A stretch of 64,000 nt of DNA from Glandiceps talaboti (taxonomy: Eukaryota; Hemichordata; Enteropneusta; Spengelidae), in NCBI RefSeq assembly GCF_964340395.1, contig NC_135550.1, positions 25,968,676 through 26,032,675 of the forward strand. The letters are read 5' to 3'. Within the stretch, counting starts at the first letter, position 1; each line of letters opens with the position of its first letter. Below, one piece after another: positions 48,613 to 59,453 of this stretch. The notes beneath the pieces are model-generated. The model did not search any database, was not told the origin of the DNA, and was given only the letters and a program-made list of their open reading frames with translations. A program made the translations under genes and the position numbers.

Positions 48613-48696
48613 CTGTAAAAAAATCAAGATGATCTAGTATTTGTAGCAAAGCTCCCATCCACATGCTTCTAGGAAATATTCATTCTGAACTAAGGC

Positions 48697-48890
48697 CAAT
48701 CTGATTAAAATCTCAGAAATACTGTTTCCTTTCTTTATTTACCTCTATTTCCTTCATATTTTGTTGTTGTTTTTTCAAATTTTTTGTTCTTGGAGTGAAT
48801 GGATGGTAGGAATCGGTGCTCATTCCAAGAATAATAAAATAAAAAACAAAGAACAATATGCAAAGGAAATATAGGTAAATCAAGTAATCA
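48697..48890. mobile_element. Diverged copy of the long-TIR MITE at 55785-55983
   Basis: CCAATCTGATTAAAATCT, TTTATTTACCTCTATTTCC and TTTTGTTGTTGTTTTTT follow the order of the left arm at 55785-55865. GGAAATATAGGTAAATCAAG near the right end is the inverse of the TTTACCTCTATTTCC block. The ends are eroded and no flanking duplication is visible. Confidence 0.7.
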
Positions 48891-49503
48891 AGTCACATTC
48901 CTATATCAGCTTTAGACAAATTATCAAAAAAAATTCAACAATATGGAAATTGGAAGACTTGATATTGACATCCTATATCCGGATGTCAAACAGACTAAGC
49001 AAAAAAAAACAATAATCTATAATTTGTAACCATCCATTCCAAAATCCTTAAAATGAAATACAATAGCACAGAATTCTATTTTCAGCAAAATTTACATCAA
49101 TTTATAAAAGGACAAGACTGTTTTAAAATCAGTTGCAATGTTAACACTGACATCAGAACCAAGCACTGTTTACAACATACACAACATAACCTAATCCCTT
49201 GAAAATAGTATACATAAAAAGTAAAACCATTTGAGATCACTATCAAATCTCTGACATTTTGCTTTTCCCTATTTCTCTCCACACACAGTAATGATATATC
49301 CCATAATAATAGCCATGCTATACAGTATCTGATCAAGGAGACAGCATCTGCTGCATCTGTGTCTGTGTGAGTTGGCACCATAATTTATCATGTATACCTT
49401 CAATTCCAACTCTCCCTATCTATAGTTTTCATAAGATACCTTACTACATTTTACATTTCCAGGATTCTGCAAATATCAGCTGTACACTTCACTTGCTGTA
49501 AGC

Positions 49504-49543
49504 ACCCCCCCCCCCCCTCACACACACACACACACACACACAC
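49504..49543. repeat. C tract and (CA)n
   Basis: Fourteen Cs, then about twelve CA units, in the intron between the exons at 49877 and 48515. Confidence 0.95.
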
Positions 49544-49876
49544 GCAAACACCTTCCTCGTAAAGTTATGAGTTTGGTGTACATTTATCTGCAAGACACTT
49601 AATAATAATTTATTTTAGTGTTGAAGTTAATTCATTAAGAGTCAGTAAAACAGTTCAGTCCCTCTCCCTCGATCCCGCTCCTTAACAGATCCCCTCCCCT
49701 CACCTTCCCTCTGTGCAACAAGACCATGTTTTATTAACATCCATCTACACAAGTATATAACTCCTTTGGCAGTGATTCAATTTTGTAAGCAGCCTTGTAC
49801 AAGATTTTAAAGTCAAGACGTGTACTAATTTGTATTACAATAACTCAATGGGGAATGGGTAAGAAAGAAATCTCAC

Positions 49877-50007
49877 CTTCTCTGTTGCTAAGTCATCAAT
49901 AAGAAATGAACATGAATCAGACCAATTGGACAATGGGGAGACTTGAGATGTCTGTTTCTTCTGTTCATTCACTTGAAGCACACACCATCGGTAGTCATCT
50001 TGTAGCA
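49877..50007 (-). CDS. SMP/C2 gene exon (first C2-like domain)
   Basis: 131 nt, residues 206-249: MLQDDYRWCVLQVNEQKKQT then SQVSPLSNWSDSCSFLIDDL. SPLSNWSDSCSFLI corresponds to the NPxWxExFxF strand of a C2 fold. Acceptor TTCATTCCAG, donor GAGAAG|GTGAGA. Confidence 0.88.
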
Positions 50008-51723
50008 CTGGAATGAAGCATCAGGAAGACACACACTTTTAAAATAGATAAGATCAACACTTGTAGAAATTGCTATTTTCCTTGAATATTGATAGTAACA
50101 CACTATCAGACAAAGTGAGTTAAATTTAGTGTATAAGTTCATGTTTAACTCCAGTACAAATTTAATGCGACTGAAAACCCTCTGAAATATCACAAATTGT
50201 CATAGATACACTAGTTACCATGGATACACTAGTTGTCATGGATACGCTTTGTCATGGATACACTACAGGTAGTTGTCATGTGTACATAGATGCACTCATT
50301 ACATTCAAATTGTTTTGGTGAAAGTTGCATATTCAGTGTCAGTGCACAAAATCAGGTTAACATAGAAACTGTCACATATAAATGTCACATAAGCTGAGGA
50401 TGAAGGAAGCAAAACTCTTGCAGAGGTCGTCTCAATTAAATTTGATCATGATTATTCAATGGTTTAAGAAATCCGTCTGCATTTTCCTCTTTCACTTGCA
50501 CAACATTCCTGTCACATTACACTGAAGAAAAGATAAAACTCAAAAAGTTAAAAAGGCGAACATATCATTCTAGGGGAAGATAATCCTCAAACAGAAAGCC
50601 AATAAACAATAAAAACAAATTTCATTGAATATCAAGATAGCGAGACTTAAATCAAACACACAAGATTTATTAAACTACAAACTTTTCCGAGGTGAAATGT
50701 ACATGACGGGATTACACTTATGCAACATTGTGAGATAGATAGATAGATATAATAATAAAAATTAACCACAGCAAAAAGTTACAGTCTCCAAATCCTTGTA
50801 CAAAAACTTTGAAAGTTACAATCCTAAGGTGATAGATAAGCTAGTGCTACTGTCACAATGAAAACATTCAGAGATGAACTGAGAACACATAGTCGTGTCA
50901 CTTTTATTCCATAGATCAACTTTTTATTACAACCACAAGCATTCAAAAAAATAATTGCGAATGTCGAAATGTCACCTGTATAGTTTTCACAACTGTTAAG
51001 GAGGCACTCAAACTAACTTTACATTTTCAAGATGTGTCCCAATAGTCTCATATGTTTTACTACATCATAAAGAAAAACATGAAAAATTGATGAACAAATA
51101 ATAAATAACTGAGTCACATCAATAAAACGGAAATTACCGAATGAGTCCATCACAAATTGATCTGACTGCAGCAGCAATGATACACTGATGTGAAAGATTG
51201 CAGTAATACAAACAAAAGTTAAGAATACAGTCGGTTACTAATCAAAGTGAATGAGTAAAGCAACACTGACAAAACTGTAAGGGTACACAATCTCAACTAT
51301 TTTTTACATGAATGCATGACTGCAGTATAACTGATAAAAGTTAAAGACACAGTCGCTCACAAATTATTGGAATGACAACAGCAAGCCAACACAGAAAAAA
51401 CTTATGGATACAAACCCGGTCTCCTACAACAGAGCAAGTTGAGATGAATCTGATATAGAAACAAAACATATGGACAGGTGTTTTTTGTGCACTTGTTTTA
51501 CTTTTCTGTGAAAGATTCCCCTGAGTGTTGCAACTCTTCCTTCTTCAAAACTGTCTTCTGTATCATTTCTTAGCCTGTCACTAAATTCATCCATCTTGGT
51601 ACGGTTGACTTAACGGCTATCATATACTTACTTTATAATATGATATAAACATTCCCAAGGGAATAGTGACATCAAAACACTGTAAATGATTGATGACTTT
51701 TTTATAATCTAAGTCCAACTTAC
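50008..51723 (-). other. SMP/C2 gene intron
   Basis: Contains the short GTTGTCATGGATACACTA repeat and a weak duplication near 51150-51400 (shared AACAAAAGTTAAGA.TACAGTC and TGACTGCAG blocks). No coding sequence was seen. Confidence 0.7.
50210..50290. repeat. Short tandem repeat GTTGTCATGGATACACTA
   Basis: Four to five imperfect copies of CATGGATACACTAGTTGT with period near 22 bp, in an intron of the SMP/C2 gene. Confidence 0.75.
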
Positions 51724-51864
51724 TTGCCAATTTACTCTGTATTGTTCCACTTGTAACAGTTACCGTGACAACACCATTGGCAGTCCATTTCCTGTAACTG
51801 TGTTCTGGTTCGAAACCTGCTTCAGTTGCAATCCTGATATCCAGTTTACCAGGGTCAACTAATT
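51724..51864 (-). CDS. SMP/C2 gene exon (end of SMP, start of first C2-like domain)
   Basis: 141 nt, residues 159-205: ELVDPGKLDIRIATEAGFEP then SYRKWTANGVVTVTVTSGTI. V-x-P-x-x-L-x-I is the usual end of an SMP domain, and NGVVTVTVTSG the first strand of a C2. Donor GCAA|GTAAGT. Confidence 0.9.
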
Positions 51865-52709
51865 CTGTGAAATGTGAGATGAATATTATGAAGCAACACT
51901 GATAAAATTACTAGTAATCTTTCAAAATATAATTTGAAACTGCACTAAAAAATTTCATTCTATAAAGATCTTCAGGAACATGTAGAACAAGACACCTTAC
52001 AATAAGAAATACCCCCCCCCCTAAAAACAAAAACAAACAAAAACAAACAATCAAATTTGAGCAAAAAGTTAAACTATTGTCACTTCCATGTTTAACACCA
52101 TACAAACTTTGAAATATTTTAAAAACTCATTTGTGATATACTGGTATTGTGTCTTATTCTTACCAGTGGTGGGTACTTATAAACTCACAGAAAGTGAAAG
52201 GAAAAAAGTAATCCTGAGTGGACAAAAGTTAGTCAGAAACTTTCAATGATTTATTTTTTTCATTTACAATCTTATAGATCACACACTGATCTATGGCAGT
52301 GATTTACTTGCAGTGATTGTTATGTTCTTGAGCTTTTGAGCTGGAAAATACAGTCCAGTTATCAACACAGGAATCTTAGCCTGTTTATTGTCCCATACTC
52401 AAAGGACCAACAAAAATACACCAGGGGCTGATATAATATCACTATCTACGATTGTACAGTTTTGTCATGTCATAAAAAAAAATACACAGATTACCAGTTT
52501 TGGTGAAGAATGTGATACATTATGTATAAAAAAGATACAGTCATATATCTATATACTACATATATATAAGTACGTGAGATAAAAATAATGAAACGTTATG
52601 TCAAGACTCAATGTCATTTTAAAATAAAAGGAGGTTAGGCCCATGTAATAGACAAACACTTTCACTCCCCCTAGGATGAATTTTTTGTGGTAAAAATTGC
52701 CGACATACA

Positions 52710-52947
52710 TGTATTATAGTTGTGAATTACTATATGACTGTATTCTTGTATATTCTGTTGTATGACGACATTACTCAAGGTGTAATTACTAAAAACATAG
52801 AGGTACACACTTGAACTGAGCCTCTGTATTATAGTTCTGGATTACTACATGACTATTCTTGTATATTTCCTTGTATGACGATATTACTCAAAGTGTAATT
52901 ACTAAATTACATAGGGGTAGACACTTGAACCAATGCTTGAACCGAGT
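52710..52947. repeat. Tandem duplication of about 115 bp
   Basis: Copy 1 (52710-52824) and copy 2 (52825-52947) share TGTATTATAGTT, ATTACTA.ATGACT, TTGTATGACGA.ATTACTCAA and TGTAATTACTAAA. A partial third start follows near 52951. Confidence 0.8.
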
Positions 52948-53176
52948 CTCTGTATTATTAGTTCAAGATGCCCAAATAAAGAAATACATGTACATGCTCC
53001 TTATGTTATGTCACCTTTGTGCCAAATTAAAATAAAATTTCTGATTCAAAGATAGAAGAGCAGTGTATTAAAACTGGTGGTGTCAATTCAAATAACCCCT
53101 CATCATGTAGTGAATGTTCGAAATTAAACAGGTAAAAAAGTCTTGTTTGTTCCGATGTAAATATTGTGGTGCAGCA

Positions 53177-53310
53177 CACACTAAAAAACTGACATCCTAG
53201 CTTATTTGTGAGAAAGATACACTAAAAATAATATTGACATCCAAACTTATTTGAGGGAGAAATACACTAAAGAACTGACATCCAAACTTATATATGAGAG
53301 AGATACAGAG
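53177..53310. repeat. Three-copy 42-46 bp tandem repeat
   Basis: ACACTAAA..ACTGACATCC, then AAACTTATTTG.GAGA, starting near 53177, 53219 and 53265. Confidence 0.8.
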
Positions 53311-53694
53311 AATTGACTTCTCAAGTAATATCTGTGTGCACTGAATTATTTGTAAAGGCACCCTTAGAACTGCCCTATGAAATGTCACACTATCATTTTC
53401 CTGAATTTTTGATGGAAAGTTATCACACACTTGGGGCAAATAACATTAATAATTCTATGTTGCTCACAAAGCTACACTGTTCAAGGACTTTTATGACAAT
53501 TACTATCTGTAGATCCACCTGAGTTTCACTACAGCCAGCATCTCATACATCAATGTCAATTGTACAGGTACAGGTATGTCATGGTGATTGTATACAATAA
53601 AGACCAGATGACGTACGGAGGTCAGTGGAAGATTGTGATGAGAATCAACAATTGAACTTTAAAAATCATGTACGAGTAATCCACACTGCATTGT

Positions 53695-53870
53695 TTCTAG
53701 ACTTGATTCTCATAACTTTCACACACAAAACCCTCTGTGGGTGAATCACACCACATTATTTGATTCTTATCAACTTTATTACACATGAATTCCTCTGTGG
53801 CTGTAGTAGTACACTACATTGTTTTTTGGACTTGTTATTTTCATCACACACAAAGCCCTCTGTGATATTT
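53695..53870. repeat. Three diverged copies of a 60-75 bp unit
   Basis: Each copy contains TTTCACACACAAA.CCCTCTGTG or a variant, and GACTTG/TGATTCTTATC.ACTTT. Intronic. Confidence 0.65.
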
Positions 53871-55423
53871 CACCAGCAGCAAAGCATTCGTAGCACTGAT
53901 TAGTCACATAATCCATCAATGCATATGGATTGCAACTGTCAACGCAGATTTGTACGCCACAACAACTAAGTCAGATTCAAACACAATCTCATTACTACAA
54001 TAACACTACACCAGGGACCACCTAAACAGGAAAGAGGCAATGCTACTAAGATCATCAATATTCTATATCATCATTGCCATGGTTACATGAACATCACATG
54101 TGTGAAATATCATGATTATAATGATAAAATTGTGATTTGTTCTAAAGATCGATATTACTAATATATAGTACAAATAATGCTACAGATTTGACAGACTATG
54201 CCGCAGATAGTAAGTTAAACATTTCTGGCTGTCCTATGTTGTCAAATTGAGGACACCAGCTGAGTTTTTGAGAGCTAAAAATATAAAAGTTAATAACCCT
54301 GGGCACCAATGAGAATCTGTGCTCATCATTTATAGTGAATGTTACTCTTGAGTGTTTGAAAATAGCTGATTGTCAGGTTTAGAGTCATAAAGATGACACA
54401 ATGATATCAAGTCACTTTCACATTGATTTTGTCATAAATCTCTACTCTTCAGGGACTATTATTTCTCAATTTTGACTTTAAAATGATAACATATGGTTAA
54501 CTGCGCATACAGAAATACAAGTAGATAGCTCCTCAAGGGGTTAACTTACATGCTATATATTAAACATTAGAATGACAGAAAATGACAAATATAAGAAAAT
54601 ACACCAGGGATGACAATCACAATTACAATCTGACTGAATGTTATTGACCAAGTTCTGTAATTATTGTGGGTTTTAATGAAATGGCTGATCGTACCAGTAT
54701 GACCTTGTTCATCTCCAGGTACATATAGAATTAAACCAATAAGATACTGTGCACATGTCTACCTCGCTTGTAACTCTCTCTCTTCAAATTGTTACCTGTA
54801 TATTTATTTTCATTTTGTTGACCTGATGATGCTCTGTGAATAGGTTGAAAGCTAGCCAGAATTTTTGAATAACAAAATAATGCTACATCAATTCAGATAC
54901 TCAGACTGAAAATTATTATAACATGCTAGTAAATTTTACCAATTGTTATTAAACATGCAAATTTAAAGTTGTAATGACAAGACCGGTACTGATATCACTC
55001 ATATTTTGCATGATGCAAAATATTGGGGAATATTATCTAATTAAAATTGTCTGTCTATGTCTGCTGACGTAGAATATTTTCAAACTTCACATTGAACAAC
55101 TGTCTTGTAATTCTGAAATCATGTGAAAGAATGAATTATTAGCCCCCAAGGGCACAGCCTGGAGGGGGCAATAGGAATGACCCATGTCTATCCATCTATC
55201 AAGCCATGTGTTTGTCCATTCATGGCCAGCAATATCTCTGATACCCATGACTCAATTTCAACCAAACCTGGCACAAATGTCAAACACTATGGAGTGCATA
55301 TGCATGTCACTTAATTTCATGACCTTGACCGTAAAGACAAAATGACGACCATATTTGTGATAAAAATACACACTTTACCTCATAGAGTCATATGTATCAT
55401 GAGTCGCCATTCAAGGTCTGCCC

Positions 55424-55512
55424 TAGTCTATCTGCTAGACCTCAGATGTTCTTCTGATACATTACGACACATGACCGAACATCGCTTATCGTATGTCTAG
55501 CAGCAAGACTAG
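55424..55512. mobile_element. hAT-type MITE, 89 bp, with 8-bp target duplication
   Basis: The ends TAGTCTATCTGCTAGACC and GTCTAGCAGCAAGACTA are inverted repeats with two mismatches. It is flanked on both sides by GTCTGCCC (55416-55423 and 55513-55520). An 8-bp duplication and TA-G starts are typical of the hAT superfamily. It is a shorter, internally deleted relative of the copy at 20030-20188. Confidence 0.88.
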
Positions 55513-55784
55513 GTCTGCCCCCACATTATCAATAGTAAGCTTTCTAATAAGATCTTAACCTTTTATCTTGGCCCAACATTTTCAAGGTCGTCTGTCTACC
55601 AGAACTTAAATACACAGAGACTCCATTCAAGTGTCTACACCCATATTATCAAAGACAAGCTTACTTTTTATACCAAGAACTTCGACCTCAACCTCCATCT
55701 TCAAAGTCCAACAGAAAATTGCTCAATAACTTATAAAGTTTGTATCATCCACATGTCTGCACTTATGTTTATCAAGGTAAGCTA

Positions 55785-55983
55785 CAATCTCATTAAAATC
55801 TGATGTGGTGAAAGTGGCTAAATGCTTTATTTACCTCTATTTCCAACGTTTTGTGTTGTTTGTTTTTTGCCACGGTGGGAAGGCGACGATCACTCAGAAT
55901 AAAAACAAATGACACAAAACGATGGAAATAGAGGTAAATAAAGCATTTAGCCGCTTTCACCACATCAGATTTTAATCAGATTG
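55785..55983. mobile_element. Long-TIR MITE, 199 bp, with 9-bp target duplication
   Basis: Arms of about 75 bp are near-perfect inverse copies: CAATCTCATTAAAATCTGAT...CTCTATTTCC against GGAAATAGAGG...CAGATTTTAATCAGATTG. Both sides carry GGTAAGCTA (55776-55784 and 55984-55992). Long inverted arms plus a 9-bp duplication are typical of Mutator-like elements; an 8-bp hAT reading is less good. Non-coding. A diverged copy lies at 48697-48890. Confidence 0.85.
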
Positions 55984-56274
55984 GGTAAGCTAGGACCATA
56001 TATCACCACGATACATGTTGTGTTGGGGGCTATTTCTTTGAAAGCAGAAGACTTGTCAACAGTTGTATTACTATTGTAATGCTAATGATAATAATGGACC
56101 CAAATAAAAACAATGACTTTTTATGTGCAATGATGGAAGTTTTTTGTTTTATCTTTAATATTTTGTCAGTGTGATCAAATAAGTCCATAATAAGTAGGAT
56201 TTAATGCATGATATGAAAAAGAAGACTTGAAAATACTGGCAAATGCTAGATTTTACTACATCATCCATCCCTAC

Positions 56275-56381
56275 CTGTTGTTAGTGTCTCCATGAGGATA
56301 GAATGAATCCATCCCTTCAAGACTGGAATCTCCATCAGTTGAACTGCTTTGAGCACACGAACTGAGAACCATACCTCTGGC
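56275..56381 (-). CDS. SMP/C2 gene exon (SMP core)
   Basis: 107 nt, residues 123-158: RPEVWFSVRVLKAVQLMEIP then VLKGWIHSILMETLTT. The pattern P-x-hydrophobic-x-F-x-hydrophobic, then MEIPVLKGWI, matches the second half of SMP domains (P-x-I-x-F, then IPGL..hydrophobic helix). Acceptor TTTCTATAG, donor ACAACAG|GTAGGG. Confidence 0.9.
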
Positions 56382-56879
56382 CTATAGAAAATATATATCA
56401 AATTACAATCCCTCCAGCAATAGTCTTTCTAAATTTTCCAAACTAGCTGACTATATCCAAAAGATATATTTCACATCATAAATTTTTCATTTTCATAAGT
56501 ATATCATATTACCGTCGATATTATCAAGTTTTCGATTGTCAGCAAAGTTTGATGTATAAGAATATATCATTATCTGTAAAGATAAATGTCATATTAAATA
56601 TTTGTAACCTTCTCCCAGTATATTGATGTCATCAGTAGTCTCTTTTCATAAGACCTATATTCAGTTATATCCTTACCATGATGGAATATATCAATGAATC
56701 TGAAATACTGACTAGGCTGGACAACAAATCAATTGAAATTTCTTTACTCAATTTTGATGTTTATTTCATACGTGTCTTGCGTCATATTCTGCCAATATTA
56801 TTTCATTGGTACTACATCATTTATCTTTGATGAATAATGTTTATGGTAGAAAATATGCATAAAGATGACATTACATTTA

Positions 56880-57264
56880 ATAATAATAACAAAATGGAGA
56901 CTTATAGAGAACCTAATCTCTGCAAGCAGAGCTGGAAGTGCAGGAAAGGAAAATTACTCTATGGTAAGAGGAAATATGAATTCACACATACTGAATAGTA
57001 GGTGATTGAAGAAGGCTGAGACTAATGTTTAAAGAGATAGGTCTTGAGAGGACGGTGGAAGGATGTAAGAGACTTGGAGTGACGAAGATCGAAAGGAAGA
57101 CTGTTCCATAATGTAGGGCGAATGTGAGAGAAAGATCTCGCGCCAAAAGTCTTTGTGGAAACACTTGGAATACAAAGAAAATGAGAATTTGAGGAAGAGT
57201 GGGGTTGTCTTTGTGGAGTATATTGATGAAGAAGGTCAGAGAGATATTGTTGTCTAGAACCCAC
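56880..57264 (-). pseudogene. 3' end of a CR1/L2-type non-LTR retrotransposon
   Basis: Minus strand 57264-57022 encodes a reverse-transcriptase C-terminus. It reads YLSDLLHQYTPQR, TKTFGARSFSHIRPTLWNSL and P..LRHSKSLTSFHRPLKTYL, then stops. TLWNSLP followed by an SFxxxLKTxLF-like end is diagnostic of CR1/L2/RTE-related ORF2 ends. After the stop a short 3' UTR ends GGTTCTCTATAAGTCTCC and an ATT-repeat tail (plus-strand TAATAATAATAA near 56880). The 5' side is frameshifted and truncated near 57370, next to the CA array. It is dead and lies antisense-neutral, on the same strand as the host gene's intron. Confidence 0.8.
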
Positions 57265-57404
57265 AACTGAACTGAAGCAAATGGATGAACCTTTGTAGTG
57301 AATACGAGAACTGATATCTTTTGTTCAAAATAGTGATTTGATATATTGCTGTAGTTAGTGACAGTTTGACTCAAAAGTCAATCTTGCTAAATATCAGCTA
57401 CCGG

Positions 57405-57580
<176 letters not shown>

Positions 57581-59324
57581 TACTTCTATGAAATTAAATG
57601 GGAAATTTTGCATTACAACTTTAACAAAATAAAGTGCATCAGATGAGTCAATGCAATAAGTACATTGTTGATACCAAGATAATAAACAGTGCAAATTTTG
57701 AAATCCTGGGGTAGTGACATTTTGCTGTATTTTGCTGTATTACCATGCCAACTTGTACATTCTGAGTTGTACAACTGTACATTGTAACAATTAACATCAA
57801 ATATATGAAATTACAAGGAAAGCAAGTTCTCAATGTTTACCAATTATCATGTATCTATTGTGTTTAGTATAAAGTTAACATCAGGTCACAGTGTACCTGG
57901 ATATAAAATACAGATGCGTGAACTATTTCAATATCAGCTGATGATAATGGTCTCAAAGGCTGACATTCATGACTTGTTTGAGTTATAACAACACTTAACA
58001 GTTTTCCATAAGGATTTGTGATCAAAAATTAAACTTACTAACAGTTGTTGTAGCCTAAAGGTAAAAGGAAATGAAACAAGCCGTCCATTTCAATCCATAT
58101 TACCTCTCTGAATATACTATTTTTGCTATCATCGCTAGTCTTGCATCATTTTTTTACTTTTTTTGTATGAGACAAGACTAATTGGAAATTAACATTTTTA
58201 ATTCATAACTAATAGTACTACTGACAAATAATTATGAAAGTTATAGGAAGTAACCATTACCATCAAAAATGTATTCACATGGGACATTGCAATTTGTGAT
58301 ATACCAACAAAACTAAATAATTGATCTTGGTATAAATATAATTGAATTGGGTCATTTTCTTTGTGATGGATTGCTACAGACTGAATGATGAAAAAAGTAA
58401 AAGAAACGAAAACTACACACAGGCAATAATATACTCTACCCATAGCCCACATGAGGAGCCATACAGGTTAAAGTATCATTTACTAGGTGTGGCTACCAAG
58501 TTTTCAATTATTCTCCCTACAAATGATATAGAGATGGAATGGCACTATTTGCAATAATACTATCATCAACAATCACCAATTTTTATTTTCATTTTTAAGA
58601 GCACTATAGGTGTCACAGTTGACTTTGAAAGAGAGGTTGAAGTGAGGACTAAAGAACAGATGCATTTTATGATTTTTAATCAATTTAAATTTACTAAACT
58701 TTTGTCAGCTTTGCCTTTTCACATTTATAATTCATTGTTTTCATCTTTGTTTTTTCAATGGGACACAACACATAATTAAGTGAGATACTGTCCATTTTAC
58801 CATTTTGCAGTTTTGTTGTTATTGATCATTAAAATATGACCCTGTATTTGTGTTCCCTCTAACACTAAGCACATAATTCAGGGATTTTTGAGATGATAGC
58901 CAAAATGATAACAAATTGACTCCTAAAATAGGGATGTAGGTATATACCCCATCTAGAAAGTAACAAGGGTGCACCTTTTGAAAAATAATTTGTGTTGGAA
59001 GAATGCATGCCAAAAGTAAAATCATAGAAAAGGGAGGTGGATGTGCTCCTGTCTGTTTATTTAATGTCAGTGAAAATACTGTCACTATTGTTATCATTTC
59101 ATCTTGAAAACATTTGCATAAAACAAATAATGAAACAACAGGCTTGGCAGATTTAGTTATTGTTCAGTAAAAATTATGCAAACACATTACGGACAAACAC
59201 AGTAACTGAAAATATGTACTGCCTGTCACTATAGTAATGTAATCACAGCATGATGGTGATGTGCCGACAATAACTGTTAAGTACCGGTACAATGTAGAAT
59301 GAACTGAATGATGTGTAACCTTAC

Positions 59325-59453
59325 CTTTCAACAAACGACAGGGATACTTTGGTGATGTGGGGAAAAGCTGTCTGGGAGTTCATGTTCAGAATGATTTGTG
59401 CTTTACCATTTATGTTCAAATTTTCAACTGCTATATCAACAGACACACCCATC
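59325..59453 (-). CDS. SMP/C2 gene exon (SMP core)
   Basis: 129 nt, residues 80-122: LMGVSVDIAVENLNINGKAQ then IILNMNSQTAFPHITKVSLS and FVE. It fits the SMP pattern hydrophobic-x-V-x-V-x-(D/N)-L-x-I-x-G-x-(A/L), then P-x-I-x-x-V-x-(V/L)-S-F. Acceptor TATTCACAG, donor GAAAG|GTAAGG. Confidence 0.92.

Larger units (their letters stand above)
55140..56032. mobile_element. Non-autonomous DNA element with TAGCCCCCAA inverted ends, host of two MITEs
   Basis: Begins TAGCCCCCAA (55140-55149) and ends TTGGGGGCTA (56023-56032), a perfect 10-bp inverted repeat. Inside are three diverged subrepeats with GTCTGC..CC.ATTATCAA and AAGCTT/AAGCTA. Two later insertions lie within it: 55424-55512 and 55785-55983. 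Without them and their duplications it is about 590 bp. No transposase ORF is present, and no convincing outer target duplication is visible. Confidence 0.75.
51865..56274 (-). other. SMP/C2 gene intron, 4.4 kb
   Basis: Rich in tandem duplications (52710-52947, 53177-53310, 53695-53870) and in nested DNA elements (55140-56032). No exon was recognised. Confidence 0.8.

Noticed and set aside
54823-54850. CTGATGA...GAAA spacing resembling a hammerhead ribozyme core (as in Penelope-like elements)
   Set aside because: The bases between do not form a convincing stem II, and stems I and III could not be drawn. The match is short enough to be chance.
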